Assembly (NCBI GenBank): GCA_017354895.1
Contig: CP071495.1
Coordinates: forward strand, 1,595,001 to 1,659,000
Direction: 5' to 3'
Length of the DNA: 64,000 bases
DNA from: Podospora comata
Lineage: Eukaryota > Ascomycota > Sordariomycetes > Sordariales > Podosporaceae
Below the pieces are notes generated by a model that saw nothing but the letters and a program-made list of their open reading frames with translations, was not told where the DNA came from and searched no databases. Of the stretch, positions 42,796 to 52,362 are shown in pieces; position 1 is the stretch's first letter; the number at the start of each line of letters is the position of its first letter. The translations under genes and the position numbers were made by a program.

Positions 42796-43481
42796 ATGAC
42801 ACCCGAAAGATTCACCATCCCCCGAGCCTTCAACTGGATCCTCCCAGCCCAAGTCTTGCTAGCCGCAGTAGCCATCTACTCCTCCACCTACGTCTTCAAT
42901 CTAGCCACAGCCCCAACAATCCTCACCATCATCGCCGTAAGTAGGTTCCCTCCTCATATCCCCAATATATCACTCACTAACCCCCCCAGACCAGCATCCA
43001 CCTCCTCCTAGCCCTCTCCCTCTGCCTCACCCATTCCATCCCAACCCGAAACACCCACCAAATATTCACCACCCCCATCCTCCTCCTCCTCCTCCTCCTC
43101 CTCCTCCTCGGCACCGGCCTCTGGGCCGCCAGCCTCTGCTACCACGCCAAACAAGTCGACCTCCTCCTCACCTACCCACTCCTCTCCCAAACCACCACCC
43201 AACCCCTCACGCCAACCTGGTCCAAAATCGGCCTCGCAACCACCGCCCTAAACCTCTTTCTCGATCTCGCCCTCCTCCTCCTACTCACCCTCTCTATCAT
43301 CCTCGACCAAAACCCATCACCACCACCACCACCACCCTTACCAACAATCATCAGTTACCCCCAACAACAGTCCCACTACACCACCCACCACCAGTTCACC
43401 ACACCAAACTCCCCTATCCCTCCCGTACCCCCTATCCCAAGCACCTACTACTCCCCCGCCATCCCCGAATCACGCATTTAA
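42796..43481 (+). CDS. Four-helix membrane protein, MARVEL-like
   Basis: Spliced from 42796-42936 and 42990-43481 (intron 42937-42989, GTAAGT donor, CCCAG acceptor), 210 aa. Four hydrophobic helices are evident: about 13-35 (FNWILPAQVLLAAVAIYSST), 40-60 (TILTIIATSIHLLLALSLCL), 72-95 (PILLL.. then GTGLWAASLCYHA), and 125-150 (IGLATTALNLFLDLALLLLL). Both termini would then face the cytosol, and a Pro/Gln/Tyr-rich tail of about 60 residues follows. This layout suits fungal MARVEL-domain or related tetraspan plasma-membrane proteins, but no diagnostic motif is decisive. The third helix contains ten consecutive Leu encoded by a pure CTC triplet repeat. Confidence 0.75.
43080..43109. repeat. CTC triplet repeat encoding ten Leu in a membrane helix
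   Basis: Ten perfect CTC codons within exon 2 of the tetraspan gene. Slippage would change helix length by whole residues. Confidence 0.9.
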
Positions 43482-44005
43482 AGATAGCTACCATTCCTCT
43501 CAAGAAAATAAGTACTCCTCTCAAAATGATATACACGCCTTTCAACATAGCCAACACCCCCTTATGCCTAAAGATAATCAGCACCCCTTCAAAACCCACC
43601 AACCCATCTAATACCTCTAAAACAAAACCATACAAATAACACAAATACGCATCATACACATCATACACATACACACCACCATCAATCAAGTAAGGGCTGG
43701 TAAAACACAAACTACACGCTTCATCCACACCCCTACTAACTACATCGCTACATCATCTACATTCCTCGCGCTAATTCCCCCCAACAACTTGACCCCCTGA
43801 TCAACACAAACCAACCAGTATGATTTCATACCTCCCCCATGTTACAGAAAGAAAGAAAAAACCGCTGAAGTTGAAACAAGACTGCCGAGCAAAAGTGTCG
43901 TCTGCTGTTGTGTAATGCCCTCCTTTTCGAATCAGACATGCCTCATTCATGATTCGATTTGCCATTCACGTCCGCATCCTCTCCAGCACTGGATCCTGCA
44001 CCTGT
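43482..44005. other. Intergenic, no gene seen
   Basis: The 3' flank of the tetraspan gene and of the converging WW locus. A/C-rich, with no supported gene. Confidence 0.5.
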
Positions 44006-45175
44006 TTAAGAACTTGCTCCAGAACTTGCTCCCCCATTTACTCCATCACTTCCTCCCCCATTTTCTCCCGCACCAGCTCCTGGAGCCAGCGTATCTTCAC
44101 GCGTCCCGAACGTCACGAACGTCGACGAGCTGGCCCAAGACACCGGCCGCCGCAGTGGGGGCAAAGACACCGACCGCCGTACTACTGCCTCCACAGCATT
44201 TCTTAGAGATCGTACAATTCGCCAATCCTCCTCCGTCATCTCGCCTCTGCTACGCCCAACAGAGCGAGGCGGGGCCCCAGGCGTCCGGGACCTCATTGAG
44301 CTGGGCAACACCTTCGGCTGCACTGGTGTTGTTCCCGCACCCGCTCCAGCATTTGCTCCAGAACCGGATCCCGCACCCCCTCCAGCACCAGATCCCGCAC
44401 CCCCTCCAGAACTGGATCCCTAACCCCCTCCAGAACCAGATCCCTCACCCCCTCCAGTACCAGATCCCTCATCCCCTCCAGTACCAGATCCCTCACCCCC
44501 TCCAGAACCAGATCCCTCACCCCCTCCAGTAGCAGACCCCTCACCCCCTCCAGCACTAGATCCCGCATCCACCTCGGAACCCGAAGCCACACCAGCTCCA
44601 GCACCAGTTCCCTCGCCTCTGGTACGCCTGATATAGCGAGGCGGGGCCCCAGGCGCCCGGGACCTCATTTCCCTGGGCAAAACTTCCGGCTGCACTGGTT
44701 TTCTCGCACTCGCTCCAGCATTTGCTACAGAACTGGATCCCGCACCCGCTCCAGCACCCTCGCCAGAACCCGAAGCCACATCAGCTCTCGCACCACCGCT
44801 TGGAACTAGCGTACCGTCACGCGTCCGGAACATCATGTTGCTAGACAAAACTTCCATTGGTGTTATTTCCGCACCCGCTTTAGCACTTGCTCCAGAACTG
44901 GATCCCTCACCCCTTCCAGCACTGGATCCCTCACCGGCTCCCGCACCAGCTAGCGTACCGTCACACCTCCGGAACCTCGTCGAACTGGGCCAAACCCACG
45001 GCCGCAGTGGATCAGAACAAGCTCTTCGAGCCAGCAAATCTCGCGGATCCTCCTCCGCCAGCTCGCCAGTCCTGATATTGATATAATGAAGCACGTTCTC
45101 GGGCATTTGAACCGCCACCCAACCGGGCAACTCGTCCGGCTGCAGCGGTGGTCTCGCAGCCGCTCCCGGAGCTAG
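44006..45175 (-). pseudogene. In-frame downstream extension of the WW-repeat gene beyond amber codons
   Basis: On the minus strand the frame of the WW-repeat gene continues past its TAG (45176-45178) for 389 more codons, with one further TAG (44420-44422) and a final TAA at 44006. It encodes another WW-like module (LPGWVAVQMPENVLHYINIR then GELAEEDPRDLLARRA), Gly/Ser/Ala-rich linkers and repeats of a block VQPxVLPxxMRSRxPGAPPR seen twice. The first TAG aligns with TTG of the paralogous module (EDPRD*L against EDPRDLL), and the second aligns with GAG of neighbouring 24-bp repeats. Both therefore look like transversions in a formerly longer gene. Read-through, or an isoform from an unrecognised splice, remains possible. 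Confidence 0.55.
44377..44568. repeat. 24-bp minisatellite, eight copies
   Basis: Units beginning CCCCTCCAG start at 44377, 44401, 44425, 44449, 44473, 44497, 44521 and 44545, exactly 24 bp apart. On the minus strand each encodes an octapeptide of the type EGSGSGGG, so copy-number changes keep the frame. Confidence 0.92.
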
Positions 45176-46420
45176 CTAATCTCGCGGATCCTCCACCGTC
45201 ACCTCGCCCGTGCCGGTGTTGATATATTTAGGCACATTTCCAGCCGTCCATATCTTCACCCAACCGGGGCAATGGTCCGGTATCATCTGTAATGCCTCCA
45301 CAAAACGTGCTGGAGCCCGCCAAGCAGCTCGCGGGTCCTCCGGCGTCTCCTCGCCGCCTGTGCTGGTGTTGACATCGCGAGGCGCGTTTCCAACCCTCTT
45401 CAAACTCAGCAAATTGCGCAAATCCTCCGGCGGCACTGGTGGTGTTCCCCAACCCCCCTCTCTTTCCAGCGGATCCTCCCACGACCTCTCGCCTGTGATC
45501 TTGTTGATGTAGTAAGGAATGTGGTCACGCGTCCGCAACTTCACCCAACCGTGGCAATGTTCCGGCGTCAGTATTTCTCCCCCAGCACCTCTTGGAATGC
45601 GGTCACCTCGCGGGTCCAGCCGCGTCCTTCTGGGTGCGCTTCTGGAGAAGTCGGCATAGTAATGTCTGCCGGCAGAGTCGCAAAATACGTCCCAGTCAGG
45701 GGGGAAATCACGACGTCCCGGGTGCCGCCATACGTTCTCGAGCTGTTCCTGTGTTCCTCGCGGATCATCATAGGTCTCCTTCCCGGTCTTGAGGTTGATA
45801 AAAACTTTGCCGCTGTCCTTCCGTCTACATACCCACTCAGGGGGGAGCGGGACTTCTCGTAATCCTTCGTCCTCCTCAAATGAATCTTCCTCAGAAGGAT
45901 TATCGTTTTGATCACGCTGAGCAGCTGTTGTAGATGACTCGCCTCGCTGGGGGCCTCCCGGAACACGCTGACCAGCTGTTGTAGATGACTCCCCTCTCTG
46001 GGGGCCTTCTCCTATATCGTAACGGATTCGTTTGCGTAGTGCCTTTGGGTCTCGTGCGCGTATTCCTCTGATTTCTGTATTTGGGTCTCGTAGGCGTATT
46101 CTTCTGACATCTGCCTTTGGGACGACTTCTGCCTTTGCGACGACTTCTGCCTCTGGGATGACTTCTGCCTTTTGGGCGACTTCTGCCTCTGGGACGGTTT
46201 CTGCCTTTGGGACGACTTCTGCCTTTGGGGCGACTTCTGCCTCTGGGACGGTTTCTGCCTTTGGGTCGACTTCTGTCTCTGGGTCGATTTCTTTGTCTTT
46301 TCCTTTCAGTGCTCGTTTACCCTCTGGCGTGAGCTTGTCCAGCTCCGTCTCCTCGACTCCTCCGCTTTCCGCCTTTGGGGTTGCTGGCTCGGGTGGTGCT
46401 GGTAGAGCGCAGCAGCACAT
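45176..46420 (-). CDS. WW-domain repeat protein
   Basis: 414 aa. The N-terminus is MCCCALPAPPEP (three Cys, possible acylation). Residues about 50-104 are hexapeptide repeats of the form VPKAEV/VPEAEV. A 16-residue block GPQRGESSTTA is then duplicated (139-170). Five WW or WW-like modules follow: 192-221 (LPPEWVCRRKDSGKVFINL, second Trp replaced by Tyr), 239-271 (FPPDWDVFCDSAGRHYYAD), 288-318 (CHGWVKLRTRDHIPYYINK with SWEDP, the best match), a degenerate one at 338-364, and 383-414 (CPGWVKIWTAGNVPKYIN). WW domains bind Pro-rich peptides. The frame is continuous upstream with a 50-codon membrane-segment ORF (one TAG between) and downstream with further modules (another TAG). The real start and end of the product are therefore uncertain. 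Function unknown. Confidence 0.65.
   Translation of the reverse strand: MCCCALPAPPEPATPKAESGGVEETELDKLTPEGKRALKGKDKEIDPETEVDPKAETVPEAEVAPKAEVVPKAETVPEAEVAQKAEVIPEAEVVAKAEVVPKADVRRIRLRDPNTEIRGIRARDPKALRKRIRYDIGEGPQRGESSTTAGQRVPGGPQRGESSTTAAQRDQNDNPSEEDSFEEDEGLREVPLPPEWVCRRKDSGKVFINLKTGKETYDDPRGTQEQLENVWRHPGRRDFPPDWDVFCDSAGRHYYADFSRSAPRRTRLDPRGDRIPRGAGGEILTPEHCHGWVKLRTRDHIPYYINKITGERSWEDPLEREGGWGTPPVPPEDLRNLLSLKRVGNAPRDVNTSTGGEETPEDPRAAWRAPARFVEALQMIPDHCPGWVKIWTAGNVPKYINTGTGEVTVEDPRD
46108..46290. repeat. 18-bp coding repeat (VPKAEV hexapeptides)
   Basis: Imperfect 18-bp units of the type GACTTCTGCCTTTGGGAC on the plus strand, encoding Val-Pro-(Lys/Glu)-Ala-Glu-x hexapeptides of the WW-repeat protein on the minus strand. 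Confidence 0.8.
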
Positions 46421-46438
46421 ATAACGCCCGAAAGACCT

Positions 46439-46591
46439 CTAGCCACATTCCAGCTCATCACGTCTCACAGCCTCCCAGAAACGGACGCAAGATATAAGAA
46501 ATAGCAAAAAGCCCAAGCCACCCAAGATGGAGGATACCACCGTTGTGACCACGAGCGTTGTATTCGGGTCCCTTTGGTCAACGGGTGCCAT
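46439..46591 (-). CDS. Short single-span membrane peptide, in frame upstream of the WW gene
   Basis: 50 aa from the ATG at 46591: MAPVDQRDPNTTLVVTTVV then SSILGGLGFLLFLISCVRFW, then EAVRRDELECG and TAG. One clear transmembrane helix (about 13-37) is followed by positively charged residues, suggesting a cytosolic C-terminus. Six codons after the TAG, in the same frame, the WW-repeat ORF begins. It may be the membrane anchor of an originally single protein, or a small protein or leader ORF of its own. The open frame also extends upstream to 46951, but that part is low-complexity (Pro/Leu repeats). Confidence 0.4.
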   Translation of the reverse strand: MAPVDQRDPNTTLVVTTVVSSILGGLGFLLFLISCVRFWEAVRRDELECG

Positions 46592-47100
46592 GGTGGTGAT
46601 GCTGAATGGTGTTTGCGTGTTGATGTCGGTAAATCTACTGGTAACGAACGAACAATCGCGGGCTGACTGATGATACTGGCGATAGACTGATGACACTGGT
46701 GATGGGAGAGGGAGAGGGAGAGGGAGAGGGGAAGAGGGAAAAACCCAGATGTCGTTGAACCATAAGACCTCTGGAAGGCAGGTTCCTTCCCCGAAACTTG
46801 GTCGGGGCAGGGGCCCGTCAACTGCCCCGAGAGTGAGCCCGAAAGGGAAGAAACCTAGGCTCTCGCAACGACAAGTCCCTATAGAAGTGGAAGGATCATG
46901 GTGAAAACGCCCCCGCGCAGGAAAGTGCCCTCGAACACCAGAAAGAAACATCAGTCACAAACTCGGGCACCCTCCCCCCAAAATAATTGGGACAGCAAAA
47001 GTAGGTTTGACCTATGCCATATTCGTGTCAATCATTTGTGATGAGAGAGTGCTCAGGGTATCCATTCATCAATCTCGGCTCGTATCAAAAGTCTCCCTGT
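46592..47100. other. Spacer between the WW locus and the qa-1S-like gene
   Basis: No gene. A GGGAGA/AGAGGG hexamer run lies at 46707-46738. Confidence 0.5.
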
Positions 47101-49577
47101 TCAGTAAGACGACATTGCCATCTCGCTGCCTTGGCGCTGCTGTTGTTGCTGCTGCTCCCACGTCTTCCTGCACACCTCCTTCATGAGCCTCTTGGGGGCC
47201 ATGCGCCCAGTCATCAGCTCAAAGGCCTCGATGGCCATTTCTGCGACCACCTCCAACCCGTCGACGACCACCCATGATGGCGACATGTGGTCTCTGACAG
47301 CATGCATCTGGGCTACCAATGGAGTTACCAGAGGCTCGTAGGCCAACTAGAGCAGAAAAGTCAGCAAAATACCTAGATATCACAAAAGCTGGCTCATCTG
47401 ATGCTTACCTCGACCACGACGCCACCAGTCGGACTCCTAAGCCAGTCCAGAGGCATCTCAAAATCAGCAGGCGCGGACCCATTCGCGCTGGTAGCTGGAA
47501 CACAGGAGATCACCATCGTGGGAGGTTGGTAGGCCCGAGGCCATGGCTCTGACAGCGATGGAAGGACTCGGCAGATCTCATGTGATCCTCCTTTTGTGCC
47601 CACAATTCCCTGTGTTGCCGCCCAGTCGTTGAAGTGCTGTGCAACTTGGTTGGCATTTGGTGCTGTTCGGTTGTAGATAAAGATATTACGGCATCCCAGC
47701 TGAATCAGCGCATAGATGGCAGCTCTGGCCATGCCACCGGCGCCAACAACTAACCCGGTAGTTTTAGATGGCTGGACATAATTCCGTGGACTGATAGCCC
47801 TCCGAAGGCATGTCAGAATGGAGCTCCAGTCGGTATTATCACCAAAGAACTCGCGTGCAGGCCCGGCCTTGTTTCGAGAGTTGGCATGGTCGAGAATGGC
47901 GCTCGTCTTTCCCCTGAGTGGAAGCAGTACGTTGACTGCTCCTATGGCGGTGGCATGGTGGCTCTTGACTTTGAGATGGGGCATGATGGCAACCTTGAAA
48001 GGGGCTGTCAAGCTGGCCCCCCCAAAAGAGTCTGATAGGCAGATCTGGTTCAGCCTGTCGATCGTAGAGCACGTTACATCCTGGAAAGTGTGTGGCATCC
48101 CGCAGAAGTCGTAGGCCGCACTATGCATGGCCGGTGATAGCGAATATGATACGTGGGAGCCGAGCACGTAAAACTGCAGCGGATCCAGAAGAAACTGCCG
48201 GAAAAGCAACTCATACGAGTGATAGTAGGTAGAGACCGTGGCAAGGTGGTCTCGCTCATTCTCCATATCTGGATGCTTCACGGGATTCAAAATCCTGCTT
48301 TGCAGTGGTGTCCGAACGCCGAGGACAGAAAAGTCGTAGGCCACAAGTGGTGGCTTTGGGTCTGGTACTTCTTGCTGTAGCCTCTTCTTGAAGCCTTCTA
48401 GAAGCTCAGCCGGGCTGTCATTTGTGCAGAAGCGGACCATCCGCACCACCTCGCACCCTAGCCCCTGAGCCCTCTTGTAGTTTTCCATTTGTCTGTCGTC
48501 CTGCCAAGCAAGGGCCCCAAAGCCCATGTACCAGAAGTTCCCAATGATCTTTGACCTTCCTCTGTGCCGTAGAACCCGGTTCACAAACTCGTCATGGCGC
48601 TGGAGATCTAGGCTGATATAGTCAACGCCGAGACGGAGGCCCAGCTCCAACAAGTCAGCATCCATGGCGTCTTTTTCTTCCGGCGTTCGTCTTCTTTCCC
48701 CTCGTGGGTTTTCTTCCACATGGTAGATGATTGGAATGCCGAGTTTTCTCCTTATCAAGGCGATTTGTCTCGCAATAACGTTCATCAGATCGTCTGGCCA
48801 GTGATCGATGATGAACTCGACGCAATCTCCTCTCGCCTCAAAATCCTCCCATTCCAGATCCATGTCCATCAAATAGGATAGTCTGAGTCGCAACGCGTAG
48901 GAATATGACCGGAATTCCGGTGGCACTGAGCTCACAGAAAATGGGCTCTCCAACCAGGCCTTGGTGGCGCCCCTCCCTGTGACGATGTCGAGAAATCTGG
49001 TAAAATCTTCCCTGGCACTTAGAAGCTTCGATGGCCCAGACTGTCGGCCATTCAGTGGTGTGCTGGCCCCCGAGCTCGTGCCCGAAATGTGACCCCCAGA
49101 TTTGTTTGGGGGATCGTAGAGGTTGTAGTACTCAAAATTGGAGCAGCTTCTATGCCGCTCGTCGGCTTTCAGGAGCTGTTGAAGATCGGCAGCGTCCAAA
49201 TGCCGGGCAATTTGCTCCTTTTCGCGGTGAATGTAGACGACTGGGTTGGTGCTGGAGTACTGTCTTAGTGCGTCCTGTGCCTCTCCCGTAAGGCTGCTCA
49301 TGCCACATTCGATGATACACCCGGTCCTGTTGCTGTCCAACATTCGTTTGAACACCTCGATATCCTGCCTGGCAAAGGCCTCCCTGCCATGTCGGGCGAG
49401 ATACTCCCCACGTGATAATCCCGTGGTTTTCTCAAAGTAGTGCTCCTCTGTGACCAGTCGTCGGCGTAGGTGAAGAGCTCCCATGAATCCCAAGGTCCGC
49501 TTCCCTGCCCCGCGGCATCCGACGAGGACAATGGATGAGTTTGCCTCGAAGGCCCGTTCATTCTTTGGTGGAGCCAT
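47101..49577 (-). CDS. qa-1S: Quinate/shikimate pathway repressor, qa-1S/QutR type
   Basis: 804 aa from exons 49577-47409 and 47346-47101 (intron 62 nt, GTAAGC donor, CTCTAG acceptor). Family members are inactive derivatives of the last three AROM domains and sense quinate to repress catabolic genes. Domain order is shikimate-kinase-like (about 1-200, P-loop VGCRGAGKRTLG), type I dehydroquinase-like (about 215-440, EFIIDHWPDDLMNVIARQIA, GIPIIYHVEENPRG), and shikimate-dehydrogenase-like (about 470-804, YVLGSHVSYSLSPAMHSAAY, GASLTAPFKVAIMPH, LVVGAGGMARAAIYAL). The P-loop has Arg where active kinases have Ser/Thr after Lys, consistent with lost catalysis. At 804 aa it is shorter than the about 900 aa I recall for qa-1S and QutR. 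No quinate catabolic gene is adjacent, though a Zn2Cys6 gene lies divergently upstream. A paralogous regulator is possible. Confidence 0.88.
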
Positions 49578-50692
49578 GGTGTTGTCCGTGGCGTCGACAC
49601 GGCTGTTGAAATGGCCCTCAGCTCGGTGGTCTCTTGTGGTATCGATATGGCACCGTGAGCTGGACCATTGGTGCGTGATCAGGGACGGGATGAAAAGTCG
49701 AGACGGGGCTTGTGATGCTAGTATCTTGATTTGTGAGACTGAATAATAATGAGTGAGGGCATCTACCTATCAGATAATCAGACACAATTCAGGCCGCAGA
49801 TGAAGGCCCGACTCCCAGTCGCCATCTTTTGGACCGTCGAAATGTCGGCAAATCGGTCGGGACTGGCAGGCGGGAAAATGTAGACCCTGCACTGGCCCGG
49901 GCAGTGAAGCCACCCCCGCAACGATGCTGCGACAGCGGGACTCGGGTGCCGGGTCATCGGTGTTTAGTGGGTCACTGCCCCAGCAATGCCCCAGGAAACG
50001 CGACAGCGTTTGCGGGGAACATGGCAGTGGCTACGGGAGATGCAACGCACAAATTCAGTTTGAAACAATGAAGCATATGATGTCCAATGGGAAATCATGG
50101 AACAGATGCAACGTATGAATGCTACGAATGGCAGCTTTCATGATACCTCTCGGCCGAGATGGCAAGGAACCTCCACTGGGAACCATGAAGAAGGAGGGTG
50201 CAGCAGGCTTAGGTTGAAGGCCATCCATCAATTGCCCTGGCATATCGGGCCCTGCCGGAGGTTAAACTCCACTCGAGGTTCACGTCATGTTGAATAATGA
50301 ACTTGTAACAGATGTCCTGAAATGCGTATAATGGATCAATGCCAAAATATCTAGACTACCTTGGGTAGACATGGAGACCAAGACGTGCCGTGTGATCCCC
50401 CGGACACGCCCCGCCTCCGTAGACGTTGAATTTTTAGGGGCGCTTCCGGGGCACTGGCTCGGGCCGGGTGCTAAGAGCGCCGGAAGCGTGGGCCCGAGCC
50501 CCCACGATTTCCCTGCAAATCAGAGTCCCCGCGTTCGGCACCGCGCTTTTCTCCTGCCAACTCTAACACACCTGTTTCCCACCGAAATACGGCATTGGCT
50601 GGCTCTGCTCTGCTGCTCCCTCCCTTCCTTGTGGATAAAGTATTTCTTCCGACCAAGTCTATGGGCCCCGCCCGTTCCGAAGCCCCAGGAAA
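49578..50692. other. Divergent promoter region with interlocking inverted repeats
   Basis: About 1.1 kb between the qa-1S-like gene (-) and the Zn2Cys6 gene (+). No coding region is seen. It contains the paired inverted repeats at 50441-50500 listed separately. Confidence 0.55.
50441..50500. promoter_or_regulatory. Interlocking inverted repeats (A-B-A'-B')
   Basis: Arm A CGCTTCCGG (50441-50449) is perfectly complementary to A' CCGGAAGCG (50480-50488). Arm B GGCTCGGGCC (50456-50465) is perfectly complementary to B' GGCCCGAGCC (50491-50500). The arms alternate, so the two hairpins exclude each other or form a pseudoknot. They lie about 195 bp upstream of the Zn2Cys6 start, in a likely promoter or 5' leader. 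Function is inferred from geometry only. Confidence 0.45.
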
Positions 50693-51829
50693 ATGGAGTT
50701 CTCCGTCGAGGAACGCGCTCCCCTAGCCACCAACACCAACCCCGTCTCCGGTGGTGCTACCGCTTCCGGCCCTCCGCCTCCCCCAGCCAGTGACACCGGC
50801 GCCGATGCCGGGAGTGAGGCTCCGGCCAATCCCCGCAAGAGGAAGAAGGCCTCCCGTGCGTAAGTGTCTCACTCTCTCTAACCACTGACGTGTCACTCAT
50901 ACCCATCTCATAGTTGTGACTTCTGCCATGTCAACCATCAGCCATGTGACAATGGCAAGCCAAAATGCAGTGTCTGTACCAAACATAACAAGCCATGTTT
51001 ATATCTCCGTCCAACCAAGAGACGTGGTCCCCAAAAAGGCTACCGCACTGCTCTCAACACCTACAAGGAGAGTGCCGCCGCATGGGGAGCTGTACTCGAC
51101 GCCATCCCTGGACTTGACGCCCTGATAGAAGGTCATCTACGAGGAGCCGCCGGGAAGAGCATGATAACCGCTATCAAAGATTCCAATCAGCAGGAAGCCT
51201 TGATCAACAAGTGGCAGCAGAGCTCAGTCTTCAAAGCCTTCTTTGGTCACAACGGCCCAGCACCCACTCCACCCACAGAGAACAACAACAACAACAACAA
51301 CAACAACAATAACCAGACCACATTAGATTCCAAAAACAACATTCTACCATCACAAGAAGTCGACGAAGAAGACGCACCAGAAGAACCACCCGCCCGGCCA
51401 CCACCAGCAAAGAGAGCCACACTCCAACCACCCGCCCCAAGAAGCCAATCAGCATCAAGCTACGTGGTACCAGAACAACCAAGAACTCCAATACAATTCC
51501 CCCAACTGGGCTCTCCTTTCCAACCAAAAGATTCCGCCAGCTTATCAGACATTGTAGCAAAAGATGCTGCCCAGGCGTATGTCCTTGTTTCTTCCTTTTT
51601 TTCAATTCGCAACTTCTAACAGTCTAAACACAGAGCCATGAGGACCTCACAAACCCTCGCCTCTCTAGGCTTCGCCCCAGACGAAACAATAGCAGATTTC
51701 TACAGCATGGGCTCCAACCCAGAACCAATAGCCGACTCCAACGACCCAGACTTTGACCCGTCGCTCGGCAGCGAGTCGGAGCAGAGGGCTTATTACGAGT
51801 TGCTGATGGGGAGGATGTTTCCTGGGTGA
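50693..51829 (+). CDS. Short Zn2Cys6 transcription factor
   Basis: Spliced from 50693-50859, 50914-51576 and 51634-51829 (introns 54 and 57 nt), 341 aa. The binuclear zinc cluster CDFCHVNHQPCDNGKPKC..C..C (about residues 57-84) has spacing C-x2-C-x6-C-x6-C-x2-C-x6-C, and is preceded by a basic patch NPRKRKKASRA. The linker YLRPTKRRGPQKGYRTALNT leads into a helical region (SAAAWGAVLDAIPGLDALIE). A poly-Asn run encoded by an AAC repeat and a Pro-rich stretch follow, and the tail has two short helices (RTSQTLASLGFAPDETIADF, QRAYYELLMGRMFPG). The fungal_trans middle homology domain is absent, so it is much shorter than qa-1F/QutA activators. It is divergent from the qa-1S-like repressor; regulatory linkage is possible but unproven. 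Confidence 0.85.
51281..51309. repeat. AAC triplet repeat encoding poly-Asn
   Basis: About ten AAC/AAT codons in exon 2 of the Zn2Cys6 gene, giving a poly-Asn spacer. Confidence 0.85.
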
Positions 51830-52287
51830 TGTCTTCTTTTGCTCGAAAGGCTATGAAGTCAATTGTATTATATTTATCATATTATCAAGCATTATGTGTT
51901 GTCATATATGAAGGATGAGGTGAGTCAACCGTCTCAGATCAAACAGCGCCAACTGGAAACTAACCTCAGCCCAAGAAAGTGGATGACGATCTCAACTGGG
52001 TGAAATTTGGAGTGTTGTGGGAGATGTAAAGTTTTGTACAAGATGAGAAATTTGATACCCGACTTTTTGTGCAACCGAATCTGCATATCAAGTTTGACGG
52101 TGTACCTATTCTAACAATGACCCAGGACCGAGATATTCTTGCAACCCCATCTCACTAAAATCCCAGGAAATATGATGATGCTTTCTTTATCCGCAATCTG
52201 ATGGAAACTCGATGCACCCAAGATTAAAATGATCAAGTCTCCTCACATTAGGTTCTGGATATACCTGTAGTTTGCATGCTATCTCCC

Positions 52288-52362
<75 letters not shown>

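Noticed and set aside
43915-44532. A plus-strand frame rich in PHPLQ repeats
   Set aside because: It is the antisense reading of the 24-bp minisatellite and Gly/Ser linkers of the WW locus; the repeat period keeps several frames open on both strands.
45113-45175. A 63-nt in-frame intron (about 45121-45183) removing the second amber codon of the WW locus
   Set aside because: The donor would be GTGACG and there is no good branch-point motif. It would delete the conserved end of the fifth WW module, so it is not used as the primary model.
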